Source: Hydractinia symbiolongicarpus (Eukaryota; Cnidaria; Hydrozoa; Anthoathecata; Hydractiniidae). From it: a DNA stretch of 64,000 nucleotides. The translations under genes and the position numbers were made by a program. Positions 36,501-48,100 of the stretch are shown here, one piece after another (position 1 is the first letter of the stretch; every line of letters begins with the position of its first letter). The notes beneath the pieces are model-generated. The model was not told where the DNA came from, did not search any database, and saw only the letters and a list, made by a program, of their open reading frames with translations. The DNA lies in contig NC_079884.1 of NCBI RefSeq assembly GCF_029227915.1, positions 9,610,001-9,674,000 on the forward strand, read 5' to 3'.

Positions 36501-39497
36501 TAGTTGAAAAGTTTGAGAAGTGGAAGAAAGGACTAGAAGAGAAAGGGCTAAGGGTGAACACAGCAAAGTCTAAAGTCATGATTAGTAGCATTGCAGCCAA
36601 GTGTGACCTTGTAGTTGGAAAGTGGCCTTGTGGAGTTTGCAGGGAGGGGGTGGTAGCAACTCAATTTTTTGTCAGACTTGCAAGCATCGGGTACATAAGA
36701 AGTGCAGTAGTATTGGTGGAAGGTTAAGAGCTGACATTCAGTTTGTATGCAAGCGTTGCAAAGGTGAGATTATAGAGAATGAAGTATTTCCAGCTTCAAT
36801 GATTTACAACAGTGACTTGTTAGAAATAGTTGAGAACTTCTGTTACTTAGGTGATATGTTCAGCAGTGAAGGGGGTATTGAAAGAAGTGTTACTTGCAGG
36901 ATAGGTTCTGCTTGGGAAAAGTTCAGAGAGTTACTTCCTTTTTTGACTAGCAGAGTCTCGTCAATTGAGGTAAAAGGTAGGTTGTATAAGGCCTGTGTAA
37001 GTGTTATGTTGTACGGTAGTGAGACAAGCAGGAAGATCTCGACCGTTTAGGAAAAAATGATATGAGAATGTTTAGGTGGATGTGTAAAACCAGTCTAAGA
37101 GACAGAAAGAGTTCAGATGAACTAAGAAGCAGGCTAAGTATCCGTAGAATTAAAGATGTTATCCAGATAAGAAGATTGAATTGGCTAGGGCACTTAGAAA
37201 GAATGGAGGGGATAATTGAGTAAGAAGGTGTAGAGACTTGATAGTTCCTGGGGCAAAGCTCAGAGGCAGACCGAGAAAGACTTGGCAGGAGGTTATAAGG
37301 ACAGACTTGATACAGGGGAAGTTGAGTTTAGATCTAACACAGTCTAGATCAGATTGGAAGAGGGTAATTAATATACCCCATCTAACCCATGCTAGCATGG
37401 AAAACGGACGTTAAGTTAAGAATGATGAATGATGATGATTCTGGAACCCAAAGCAATTAACTAAGTGTTTTCACTGTATCAAACTATTTTCAAACATTCC
37501 ACTTCTACAGCTGGCAACATCCTAGTTCTTTACACTCCGGTTTTGAAAGTTTTATTTGAATTATATCATTACTTAACTTGTATCTATTCCATTTAATACT
37601 AGCAATTTTAAAACAGATGGTTGTCTGTATAAGACAGGTTAGGCAAAAATTTCACATCATTGTCCACAAACTTTGATTTTTTCAAATAAGTTTACTACAC
37701 CTATTTATATAGAAAACTTGAAAATTAACATTAAAAAAAAGTTGGTTAACAAGTCTTTTTAATTTTTTTCAAAAGCTCTTTTCGTTTTTAAGACATTCAC
37801 ATTATACTGCACAAATTATGATGTCACATTTAAGGAATAAGAAATTTTGACACTTTCTGTCAACAGTAATTTGAGACCTGTTATGGGGTAAAGTTGAATT
37901 GTTTAACATCTTTTTTTGCCAAAATGACACTTGTTTGCTCATCCCAGGCGTCTTAATTGTTTGCAGACAACCCCATAACTTGGGATCTGCATATCAGTTT
38001 GCAATCAAATTTTGTGAGTAAACATATAGGGCCCATACAAGCTTACCCAGAAAATTTTACTATCATTATTTATTATAAAATCTTTGTGTTGTGCAAAAAC
38101 TTTTCAAAATTCAGGAAACAATTTAAGTAGTCTTTGCAACCCTTATTATTAACTATTAAAGTCTTTTTTTCAGAAACTTTTTGAATCAATTTGTTTTTAC
38201 TTGTGGCTGCACTAATTGTAATTAAATTTTGTTAAATTTTTATTTTATTATACCTAAAATATTATGAAATGACCTGTCTGTACCGTCATATGCACAAATA
38301 TATAATGCATATCCTGAGCGTCAGGATATGCACAAATAAACATGCATTATCTTCAGGCCCTAAGCGTCAGGTGCATGAGACAGATGAGATGCACTAAGCA
38401 TCGACATGTCCTAAGCGTCAGGCACATGCTGATTATGGTGTTTTCTTCCATACCCTGAGCGTCAGGGCATATGAGAGATGCCCTGAGCATCAGGGGCTTC
38501 AACATGCCCTGAGCGTCAGGGGCTTTAACATGCTAATTACTGGTGTTTTTATTCATACCCTGAGCGTCAGGTGTATGAGAGATGCCCTGAGCATCAGGGA
38601 CTTTTTACATGCCCTGAGTGTCAGGCGCATGTTTCTTATTCACATGATGATACACTAGAGAAGCACTGAGCGTCAGGCGCATCGACATGTCCTGAGCGTC
38701 AGGAACAAGCAAATTACTGGTGTTTTTATTCTACAATGTTTCTACAATGACTTGTATCAACACATTACTTGCCTAAACTAAAATCCCTGGCAACCTTAAG
38801 ATCAGGTCTATAGGTAGAAACCTCCCCCACTGTGCCAGGCTCTACATGACATTCTCAATGACCAAGGTAAACCTAATATATACCAACCACAATGCTAAAG
38901 AACTGTACTTCTGTCACCACAATTAACATGAGCAAGTCAAATGAGCATGGGTTAGTCCATATAAAGATAATGCAGGGGCATTCCAAGGTACTTATATATA
39001 TATATATATAAGTACCTTGGAATGCCCCTGCATTATCTTTATATGGACTAACCCCATATTGACCTACTTTCTATAGCAAATGTTACCATAGAGAAATATC
39101 TCCTTGTAACATTTTAGTCCACAGTTGATGAATAAATTTTTAAACACTGAAAACATGCCTATACATTTGGATAGTAAAATGGTCTTACTGTTCCAATTAT
39201 TAGCTGTGACTCAATTGGAGTTTCAGCAGAACAAAAACTCTCTCCACAAGAGTTTCTTGATACTGTGGCTGTTGCAGCAGAGTCTAAACTTAATAAAGAC
39301 TCTCGAGAGCTGTACAAACTAGCATTGCTTCGCCTCCGTTTTTCCCATTTGTTTTCACGCTTAAGGTTTGTATTACTGTTTATGTAGCTTCGGACTGATG
39401 GAGGTTTGGTATTCTTTTTAGGAGTTGATGCCAAAACGTTAGACGTCGTCTGTGGTTGGTCACCTTCTTCAATGCGTTGTTTTAGCTTCTTGAACAT
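21523..39497 (-). CDS. GOLGA1: golgin-97-like GRIP-domain coiled-coil protein
   Basis: Thirty-one coding exons join in frame (2727 nt, 908 aa): 39497..39189, 35137..35050, 34961..34887, 34077..33956, 28892..28818, 28738..28679, 28071..27983, 27868..27757, 27651..27556, 27483..27410, 27320..27266, 26849..26754, 26487..26392, 26300..26208, 26134..26042, 25973..25878, 25499..25452, 25375..25280, 24985..24896, 24547..24479, 24402..24343, 24085..24048, 23969..23897, 23800..23728, 23635..23562, 23478..23359, 23178..23059, 22588..22547, 22011..21928, 21704..21618, 21546..21523. It is predicted to tether vesicles at the trans-Golgi through Arl1. The N-terminus MFKKLKQRIEEG is typical of GRIP golgins, then a Ser-rich head (SSRESLLSLDSAA), about 700 residues of coiled coil, and a C-terminal GRIP domain (INFRYLKHVILKYM, Tyr857 being the Arl1-contact Tyr, then IGHLLQFTPRE and DCFDWK). 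The GRIP sequence is nearer golgin-97 than golgin-245. The acceptors at 22588 and 22011 and the last 7 residues are the least certain parts. Confidence 0.9.
28893..33955. other. large intron of golgin-97
   Basis: This 5.1-kb intron holds no supportable gene. At about 30075-30160 there is a run of interleaved GCGAAT/ATTCGC motifs, a G-run sits at 33064-33075, and short palindromes of the TGACGTCA type occur at 32380-32412. All are too degenerate or short to call. Confidence 0.6.
36040..36450 (+). repeat. subrepeat array, left arm of foldback element
   Basis: About eleven copies of CCTGACGCTCAGGGCATG at irregular spacing (roughly 24-60 bases). The core CCTGA-CGC-TCAGG is itself a 5-bp-stem hairpin. 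Variants carry ACA, ATG or ACT in the loop region. Confidence 0.8.
36480..37435 (+). pseudogene. 5'-truncated LINE ORF2 remnant
   Basis: Three frames in turn carry pieces of one LINE polyprotein 3' end: a reverse transcriptase tail (WKKGLEEKGLRVNTAKSKVM), a Cys/His finger-like block (CGVC, then CQTCKHRVHKKCSSIG and CKRCKG), FCYLGDMFSSEGGIERSV, a VMLYGSET block, and RRLNWLGHLERMEG then RGRPRKTWQEV. Frameshifts occur between the first and second and between the second and third blocks, and stops follow, so it is dead. The end is an ATGATGATG-type tail at about 37420-37438, as in RTE/CR1-like LINEs. It sits inside the foldback element. Confidence 0.8.
38310..38705 (-). repeat. subrepeat array, right arm of foldback element
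   Basis: About eleven copies of CATGCCCTGAGCGTCAGG, the reverse complement of the left-arm unit, interleaved with the same longer spacers (for example GGTGTTTTTATTCATACC) found inverted in the left arm. Confidence 0.8.
38949..39054. repeat. perfect 106-bp palindrome
   Basis: Two 53-bp arms, starting GGGTTAGTCCATATAAAGAT and ending at a central (TA)n, are exact reverse complements with no spacer and no mismatch that I can find. It starts 13 bases beyond the right end of the foldback element. It may be a very young MITE hairpin or a palindrome created during repair or assembly. Confidence 0.88.
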
Positions 39498-42114
39498 GCC
39501 TTCATAAGTTTGTTTATGCAATCACTCATCCCTGCCGAACAGAAACAGACAAGCTACTTCATAAATGCCAACAATATTTACGAGATTGACTTTTGGTTCC
39601 ACTACAGGTAATTCTCATTATGAATGCTCATTTCTGCCATGATTCGAACAGAAAATGTGCTTTTGCGCTCCATTGCAGGGATGCAATAAAATTGCTGTGG
39701 CATACTGGGGACAAAAAAGCATCACAGATGAAGTGCAGATGATGTGATCGCTTTTGGTCAGCGGTTTGTTTACGTCGTGAGGAAAAAAGCATATTAGAGT
39801 TTCAAGAAAACGAAAGTAATAAAAATTTTGTATAAATCTACACTTTTTTACAAATATAGCTTTGAAATTCAGATTTTATCTTTTTAAAAAGCGATTTAGG
39901 ATATTAATACATGTAAGGTTAACAGTTTTCTTGTATAGTAGAGATTATAACTACTAGTTATCTGAATTGTTAAAGGTAGCTAAAAGTCATGCTTTGATTA
40001 TCTTTACATTGTGAAAAGCGAAACCAATTACTGCGCACTTTACATTCGCCTGCCTTGACTGCTGACTTCTATATTTCACGCAGAAAGTTAAAGGAAGGCT
40101 AATTGCTATGCGTTTGGATTATGTGGTTTACACATTACAAGAATTTATATATTTATTAAAGATTTAAAAACTCTTCTTTTTTTGAAGTTAAAACTCTTCT
40201 CTAGCTAGAGGCTGAAGGAGTTGTTGGTAGCTAGCTATACCTTAGTTTACCGTCGTCGGCATTGCCTTATTCATTATTTTCCCTATGCGTGTTAGAGGTG
40301 CCTCTTATACTCATGTTTGTGGCACTGTAGCTTAAGTGGCTATAACTCTTGCACTTTTTGTGTCAGACCGGGGTTAAATTCCCTTTAAAAGCCATTATTT
40401 AATATGGGTGAGTAAATGTTACAATAGTCCTAGGTTAACCCAAGCCATGTGAGGATGGGATGTTGCAGAGAGTTTTCTGATAGCGCATGGAATCTAATTG
40501 AGTATGTAAAGCTCAGAAGAAGCATTAAATATACTCCAGGACTTCTCATCTAAGCCATGGCTGTTCCTGAAAATAATAGGCAGTGTGTATCTCTTGATAT
40601 TCGTGAGGCTAGCCATGTAAAACAGAAGTCAAATATATTCCTTTAAAAAACGGAATTGCGCTTAAAGTTATTAAAGACTGACCAGACATAAAATTAGCAA
40701 CCAAAAAACTTTTTAAAATGACCAACCAGTATTTTAAACTCAGTATTGCCTCCATAATAGTAATAGAGTAGTGGCTCTTGCAGATCTTTTTCATGGGAAT
40801 AACATAGGTGGAGAAGAGCTCTGAGCATAAGGTTGGACCAAGATCCACCAAACTGCTAACACCACTACTATAACTGCACCTACACAATGAATTATTTTGA
40901 GTTTTCCATTGTTTATCAATGCTCCTGTTATGTTTTTCAAGCTTTTTCTATACCACAATTTAGGAGAACATTTTTTCCTTTGTTTTTTGCTATTCTACTC
41001 TATTTATATCTTTGCAATCACATTGAACACATAGTGAATTTCTTCTGGTAATAGAGAATTATAGTGTTACTGACATGTACTTCGCAACCTAGTTCCAGGA
41101 CTTAATTTTTAAATGCTGTTAACAGTATTAAAAAATGTATAAATAATAATTTTCTTCTTTTATCTTTGCTACCTTCAAGCAACAGGTGGCCACTGAAAAT
41201 ATGAAAAATAGATTAAAAATACAATTAATAAGACATACGTAACAAACTCCTTCTCATTGTTGCATTTTATTTTTTTGTGCACACTTTGATTGCTGAGATA
41301 TCGATAACAAAATTAAATAAATATTAAAAAAAATTTTCCAGATATTGCAGTTACAGACAACTCATGATAATTATTAGGTTGTTTTTTATACATTTTATTT
41401 AAAACATAAATATGCATAAAAAAGATTATTTAAGTTCAACCCTAAAGGAAAGTGAAAATAAAAGAACCTTCTCAAAACTAGTTTTGATTGCTTGATGAAG
41501 ATCTATAATATAAAATTTAACACTTTAGATCAAATCATACACCTAGTTCTTTTATGTATTGTGCTTTGATCAAGTTTATAAAGTAAAATAGCTACCAAGT
41601 GAAAAACTTTATTAATAAAATAGATGAAATGAAAAAGTCAGCAAATTTATCTAAATGTCAATGTTTTTTATCTAAGCGATATTTACATTATGTGAAAAAA
41701 TTAACTACGTGACACCGTGCAGGAACGCATCATGTAGCTCTTTTCAGAGAGGTGCAAGGTAGAATAGAATGAAAGGATAAAAGAATAACTCCCTCTTTAG
41801 AAATAGAAATAAATAAAAGTCATACCTAACTGCCTTGTACAAATAGAAAAAAATTCTAAAAATATAGTCATGCATGAATAGGCAATGTGCTTAACGCTTA
41901 ACTCTTTCCACAATTCTTTGAAGGTTGATCTGACTTCTCACTAGGATAATTATAGACAAAAAGTAACTCGCTATTCCGCTATTCCCCTCGTTCATTTTGC
42001 CAGCACAATGTTGTATTCTTTACACATGGATAGTCATATGGCTATTGTAGACAAGGATCAAGTGGCACTCAAAAATCAATTTTGTGATTGGTGTATTTAT
42101 AGTGTACAACAAAA
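39498..42114. other. divergent intergenic region, golgin-97 / FKBP15
   Basis: The 2.6 kb between the two start codons should contain both promoters and any non-coding 5' exons. One SINE copy is present; otherwise it is AT-rich without a recognisable gene. Confidence 0.55.
40321..40625 (+). repeat. tRNA-derived SINE, copy 4
   Basis: Starts GGCACTGTAGCTTAAGTGGC, has a B-box-like GGGGTTAAATTCC, shares the body AACCCAAGCCATGTGAGG and ends in GTGAGGCTAGCCATGTAAAA like the copy at 2441-2773. It is near full length and somewhat diverged. Confidence 0.75.
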
Positions 42115-45100
42115 ATGTTTTTTACGGCTTCTGATGATGATGATGGCAGTGGGTTTTCTGTTGGTATGCCAACTTCTGGGTAAGAATTTAATGTTGTTGT
42201 TGAAGAGTTTAAAAAAAATGAGCTTGTGTAAAACTTTAATATGTTTTTTTTATGATAAAATTTTTAGATTTCAAATATTCACATGAAATATTTAAAAGTA
42301 GTGTCATATATATGTCATTGCATAAAAAAATAGAAATTTCCTAAACAAAAAAGATTTTTTTAATTTTTATTATTATTACACTGCACAACATTATTTATAG
42401 TACTTGAAAATATTCTTTTGCATTTAGATCTAAACTGTCATCACTCTTTGGTATGGGTGCAGGATCAGAAGGGGGGAATGAGTCACTAAAATACACTGCT
42501 CCAAAGCAACCAAAACCAAAAGGTAGACTTTTTTAGCTCTGTGGAAATTATGTAACATATTGCTCCAAAAAGAAAGTTTTTGTCAAGGCAATTTTTTAAG
42601 AAAAAAATAGTGCAAATTGTAACTTTTTTGTAAATTTGGCAAAAACAAAGTTTTGTTCCAAACCTTACCACAAAAAGAATGGAAATTTAAACATAAATAT
42701 AGATTTGTTACAGATTTTTTTATTCCTGCCATAATAGATATTATTTAGAAATTTTCAACTAATTAGCAAGTTGTTAGCCTGTGGATAAATTCATGGGTCC
42801 TTTAAATTAACTAGCTTAACATATCTGTTTTTTCAAATGCCTTCAAACATCTTTATTGTCAGTAAGTCAATTATTCAGAAAAAAAAGTTAATTTTGAAAA
42901 TAAAAATATCAAATAAACGGGCCTTGGAAATCCAATTTGTTTTTATGTCGCAGGTGAAGAAACAAAAACTGAACAAAAAGGAGATGCGCCATCCTTACTG
43001 TTTGCATGTGCTTGCCACACTTTTAAATAGTATGTATCATTGCACGTTATAGAACTTTCCCGAATTGCCTAATTATGCCAAATTTAATTGTTGATACTAT
43101 AAATCTAATTTCGTTAATATATTTGTTCCTTAAGTGCCTCAACTGCGAGCTGAAAGTTACGGTCAAACCCTTTATATAGACAAGCTTTCTAAGAATAGCC
43201 TTGTTTTCAAAATTATTTTTTTTTAAATTAAAATGAAATCCAAACAGAATATTATATTGCTCTAAAAACTTCAGTTTTGTCATGATAATTTGATATTCTA
43301 TCTGAATATCTTTGTTTAAAGAGCATATAGAACCATTATGAAAATTTAGATAACGTCATAATTATTATAATTTATGAAATTCGGGAAAGGTGTATTGTAT
43401 TGCAAATTTGAATTTATTATGCAGGTTATATACATCTATTAATTGTAATTTTAATATCTTAGTGTTAATGGTCAATACACTAAACAAGGAAAACTTGGAG
43501 CTGCTGTGTTGGGTCATTTAGCATCTAAAGATGTAAGTTTACTGAAAATATAAATGACCTACAGTTTATTTAAAAACCATTTTATGTATATTGTTGCTTT
43601 AGTCATTAAATTTTGCGCATGATACTTCTTACCTTATCCTGCAAATGTTTTTAAAATACTCTAAAAATATCACCTTAATTGTCCGGGTTCCTCAGTAAAA
43701 ACACATCATAATAGTAGAGAACATTGTATTATGAAATAAATTTATACAACATCCTTCGCATTGGAACGCAATTGTATATTTGGGGCATGGATTGGGATGC
43801 CAGGCAATAAGATTAAACAATAACAGGCAGGACAGATACATGTGCAGATACAAAAACAGCACTAACCCCAGCATATGCACTTAAATGGTATGAGACACTC
43901 ACAATGACATGTACATCCTGGCTGCACTCCGTTGTGAGTGTCTCCCATGACATATCTCGTTCTTCTCTTCATCATAATGCACTTCAATGGTATGACCCAC
44001 TCCCAATGACATGCAATCTAGGCTGCACTCCATTGTGAGTGTCTCCCACGGCATTTCATCATAATGCACTTCAATGGTAGGACAAACTTGAATGTCCCCC
44101 ACGGCATTAATTTCATCATATGCACTTCAATGGTTCGACAAGCTTGAATGTCTCCCACGGCATATCTCATTATTCTCTTGTCATAATGCACTTCAATAGT
44201 ACGACAAGCTTGAATGTCTACCACGGCATTTCATCATCATTTCATCATAATGCACTTCAATGGAACGACAAGCTTGAATGTCTCCCACAGCATTACATAT
44301 GCACTTTAATGGTACGACAAGCTTGAATGTCTACCACGGCATATCTCATTATTCTCTTCGTCATAATGCACTTTAATGGTATGACACACTCACAATGACA
44401 TGTACATCTTGGCTGCACTGCAATTGTGAATGTCTCCCACGGCATTACTTCCTCACATCTCATTATTCTCTTCTATTCTTCAATATAAATAATAATAATA
44501 TTATAAATTAATAATAGTATACAGTAATAATATCAAGTAATGATATAATCAACAGGCCACACACTTGTATCTGTCCAAATTTTTGGCTGACTTAGGAAGC
44601 CCGACATCCCCAAATTGTCCCCCAAATTGGCACAGGCATAACACAGGAAAATCTAAGTATCTTGGTGAGAAAAACTATGTTTCCATATAATCAACAACAA
44701 TATACGCATAAAGAGCAATACAACTACACAATGTTAATTGTTATAATTTTTATACAAAACGTATATCCCACAACTTGGGCACGTCTTTTAGGTTAGCCAT
44801 GTTGGAACACCAATTCTTAAGAACTCTGTCTGGGAGATGTATATATCGACGGTAACAATCACTGGACCATCTTCCTAAAATCTTAATTGCGGAATCTGGT
44901 ATACCACAGGGCGCTGCTGCCGACGCCCCACCAATTCTAAAACTATGTGTATTGAGGTCAAGGCTGTCTGTAACACACGAATTCTCCAGTGGATAAGACA
45001 AACCAGGGACCACAATGGGTACCCCTGTACACAAGATACTGGGAGAACGCTGCCAATTGGCACATGCTACCGCCAATTCGTCCAAAACGAATTTTAAATG

Positions 45101-48100
45101 TTTTCCGAAAGGGGTCAGTCTTGGAGCTTTTAATTGTCATGGTAAGGGTACCATTACACGAAGAGAGGCAAAAATCAGATGGAGATAGGTGAATTTTTGA
45201 ATCAAATGTTGTTTTTGATGGGCAAACATACTCTGATACTCTTAAAAGGCCAAAATATGCGAACAAAACTAGGCATTTCCACATAGCTTTATCAGAAGGT
45301 GTAAATCTGGATTTATAAATAAATGTTAACATTTCCTGTAAGTGGGATGGTGTGATGGGTGCTATCTGTCGTGTAATGGTATTTTCTGTTCGCCGAATTC
45401 CCCTCAACACGTAAAATAGTATACCCATGTCTGAAATTTTTTCTCTGAAGCCGGAAACCAAGCTTTGGTACTGTATACCACACAAGTACACTTTGATTGT
45501 AGAGTATTTAACACGAGCGGACATAAAGGTGACATACAATTCTCTAACTGGTTGTTTGCAGAGCCAAACTTGAAATGGGTAATATACAGGTATTTATAGG
45601 CCTGTCCTAATAAGCGAGGCATCTTAAAGCTGGTAGGCGAGGCAAGTCTCCCATCCTGTATTGACCAATATTGTTTCAAGTAAAGTTTCCTTATATGTGA
45701 TCCTAAGAACATTAGTAAGTACAAGGCAACCGAGACATTACTGCAGTCACCCCAATTAACATGAGCTAAATGTTCATTTAGCTCCATATATTTTAGTTTG
45801 ACGCTATTTATTTGTTTACAGTTTTAAAACCAAAATTGAATTATTTTATGAGGGCCATGAAATTTGAGGGTAACGATTGTTCCATTACATTGTTACCCTA
45901 GTTTATAAATAGTGTAAACGATTTTAACATTGATCCTAGATAGCAACGCATTTAAGTACAGGCTGGTGTTTGTGAAGGCATAGGTTCGTTATGACACACC
46001 TTATATGTCCAGGATTATGTTGACATTTTTTTATTTAGTATAAAATTTTGTTGTATATCAGTCAAAAGAAACCTGTCACCAATGCAAAAATACATTCAGC
46101 TTTCGTTTATACTGTGAGTGAATTTTTTACATTATGTACTAGTAGTATTTGTTCCTAATATTTTCCAACCTTCTTTGCGACACCAATAAAAAGTAGCATG
46201 AGCATAATGCAGACAGTATTGTAAACATCCATGCTTACAATTACCATTACAATAAAATATAAAATAGCACACTCAAAATTTAAAATTTTAGATACATAGC
46301 TTTTTTCTCAAAAAATGTAACTTTTTTTGAATAAATAATTCCTATGTTGCTGCATATTCCTATATATAGCTATTATAACTTTATCGTAGGTGCAAAAAAA
46401 CAATTATGTCTCATTTTATGATGACCAGTCACAATCGTGGTCTCTTTGTTTTGACACTGAAGACCAGTTGATAGAATTCTCAAAATGGGTATGTTTTTTC
46501 AATAAAGTTAGTATGTTTTATGAAAACATGCTTTGGAATAATAAGTATTTGTTATTGTTTTTTTTTTTGTGAAGATTCAGTATTCTCAGTATCCCTTAAC
46601 ACTAATATTCCTAATTTGTTAACTTGCAAACCTTTATGTGTAATTAATATTCACGTTAATCACGTTTTTGTTACTTCATACAATAGGTTTGTCTTGCAAG
46701 GTATAACGCACAGTCAAATGCACTTGTGACACAGGATCTTAACATTACTGAAGGGCAGGAGGTGCAGAAAGGTGATACTGTCGAAATGCAGTATACTGGC
46801 TGGTTGCATGATGGAAATGCTTTCGGAAAGGTGATCATGTTCAGTCACTATACCAGTCACACTAGATAGACACTGCTAACTAGCAGGCCATTTTGTAAGA
46901 TTTTAAGCAGGCGTGCGGTAGATCACACACGTCATACATTCTGCGCGTGCTATCAAAAAAAAAAAAATTACAAAAACATTTCCTTTTCCCCTGTACACCG
47001 CACAGGAGCTGCTGTTTTAGCGTAAGGAACAAATGAAGTGCAAGTTCCAACAATGTACGGCAAGGAATTTCGACCCATATACGAATTCGTAAGCAGACTC
47101 GTTAATTAAACTTTGTTATTACTTGTGGGGCAAATAAATACATAAATTAAATTACGGAAAGTCGAACAGCCGCTAATAATAATATTTAATAAACCTTATG
47201 TTCGATGAATCAGAAAAATTATTATCTAAAAGAATATTTCGTTATTAAAGAAGTTTTTTTTCTTATTAGTTACTTTATCTTTCAGTTATTTCAACTTAAA
47301 TAATGCTGAATTTCTTTTAAATTCTCCAAAAGGCGACCTTACAAAGATTAAAATATTGTTGCATTTTTTTATAAAATCAATTAAAATATTAGAAAAAATA
47401 AAAATAAATCAAAACAACCTTTTAATGTTAATATCTCTCACCTGGTATTTTGTTACCACATTTGTACAGTTTTTAACGCTAACGCAGCTGTCTTCGCATT
47501 TCCTTTTAATTGAGAAGTAATTTCCGTTTTATACCTCGCACAAACTTTACACCAAACATAGTTCACCAATACCTTTCCATCTTTTTCCTCTGTCTTCCAA
47601 CCAAGAATATCTGATTTACCCCAACTTTCAAAAGTTTTAATTCAACTTTATTTCCTTTCGTTCTTTTTTCAGACATTTTTAAAAAAAATTTATAGCGCTG
47701 ATATAATCTCCACATTAACCCAAACTGAACAAACAAAATAAAATATCAACGATCCTATATTTAACTCAATGTTTTCATTGGTTTGCAAAATTTGAAAGGA
47801 AAAAGAAACAAATTCTTCAAAAGATAGCGGCCACACACTAGGTCGTTAGCGACCTATATCTGTTCTGCATAATATCCCTTGGTTGGCAAAAAGAAAGAAT
47901 GAAAGCAAATGGTAGCAATTAAATCCACATAAACATTTGGTAAAGACTGCTCACGTGCTATCCATTGTGAGTTCAGTAAAAGAATGATCGTTTATTTTTA
48001 AGGTTTCTTTAATAAATTTTCTTTGTTATAAATACAATAATTTTTAATTACAGCAACGTTTTGCGCGTGTGATGAATCGCACGCCTAAACAAATCTGCAC

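Larger units (their letters stand above)
35373..38935. mobile_element. large foldback element in golgin-97 intron 1
   Basis: The left arm starts TTGCTCATGTTAATTGTGG at 35373 and the right arm ends with its inverse at 38935 (CCACAATTAACATGAGCAA). Shared arm blocks in mirrored order are TTAGGTTTACCTT, GTCATGTAGAGCC, ACCTATAGACCTGATCTTAA, AGGCAAGTAATGTGTTGAT and then the subrepeat arrays. The right arm is about 660 bp; the left is longer because of an insertion at about 35540-35980. A dead LINE sits inside at 36480-37435. I found no transposase frame. The architecture (long TIRs containing tandem subrepeats) is that of foldback or Galileo-type elements; the superfamily is unknown. Confidence 0.72.

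Noticed and set aside
36622-37050. Cys-rich 142-codon frame as a PHD/RING gene
   Set aside because: The Cys/His block lies between reverse-transcriptase blocks of a LINE and is part of it.
39189-39497. Identity as golgin-245 (GOLGA4) from the MFKKLKQ start
   Set aside because: The GRIP domain (INFRYLKHV) and total length fit golgin-97 better, although both share this N-terminus.
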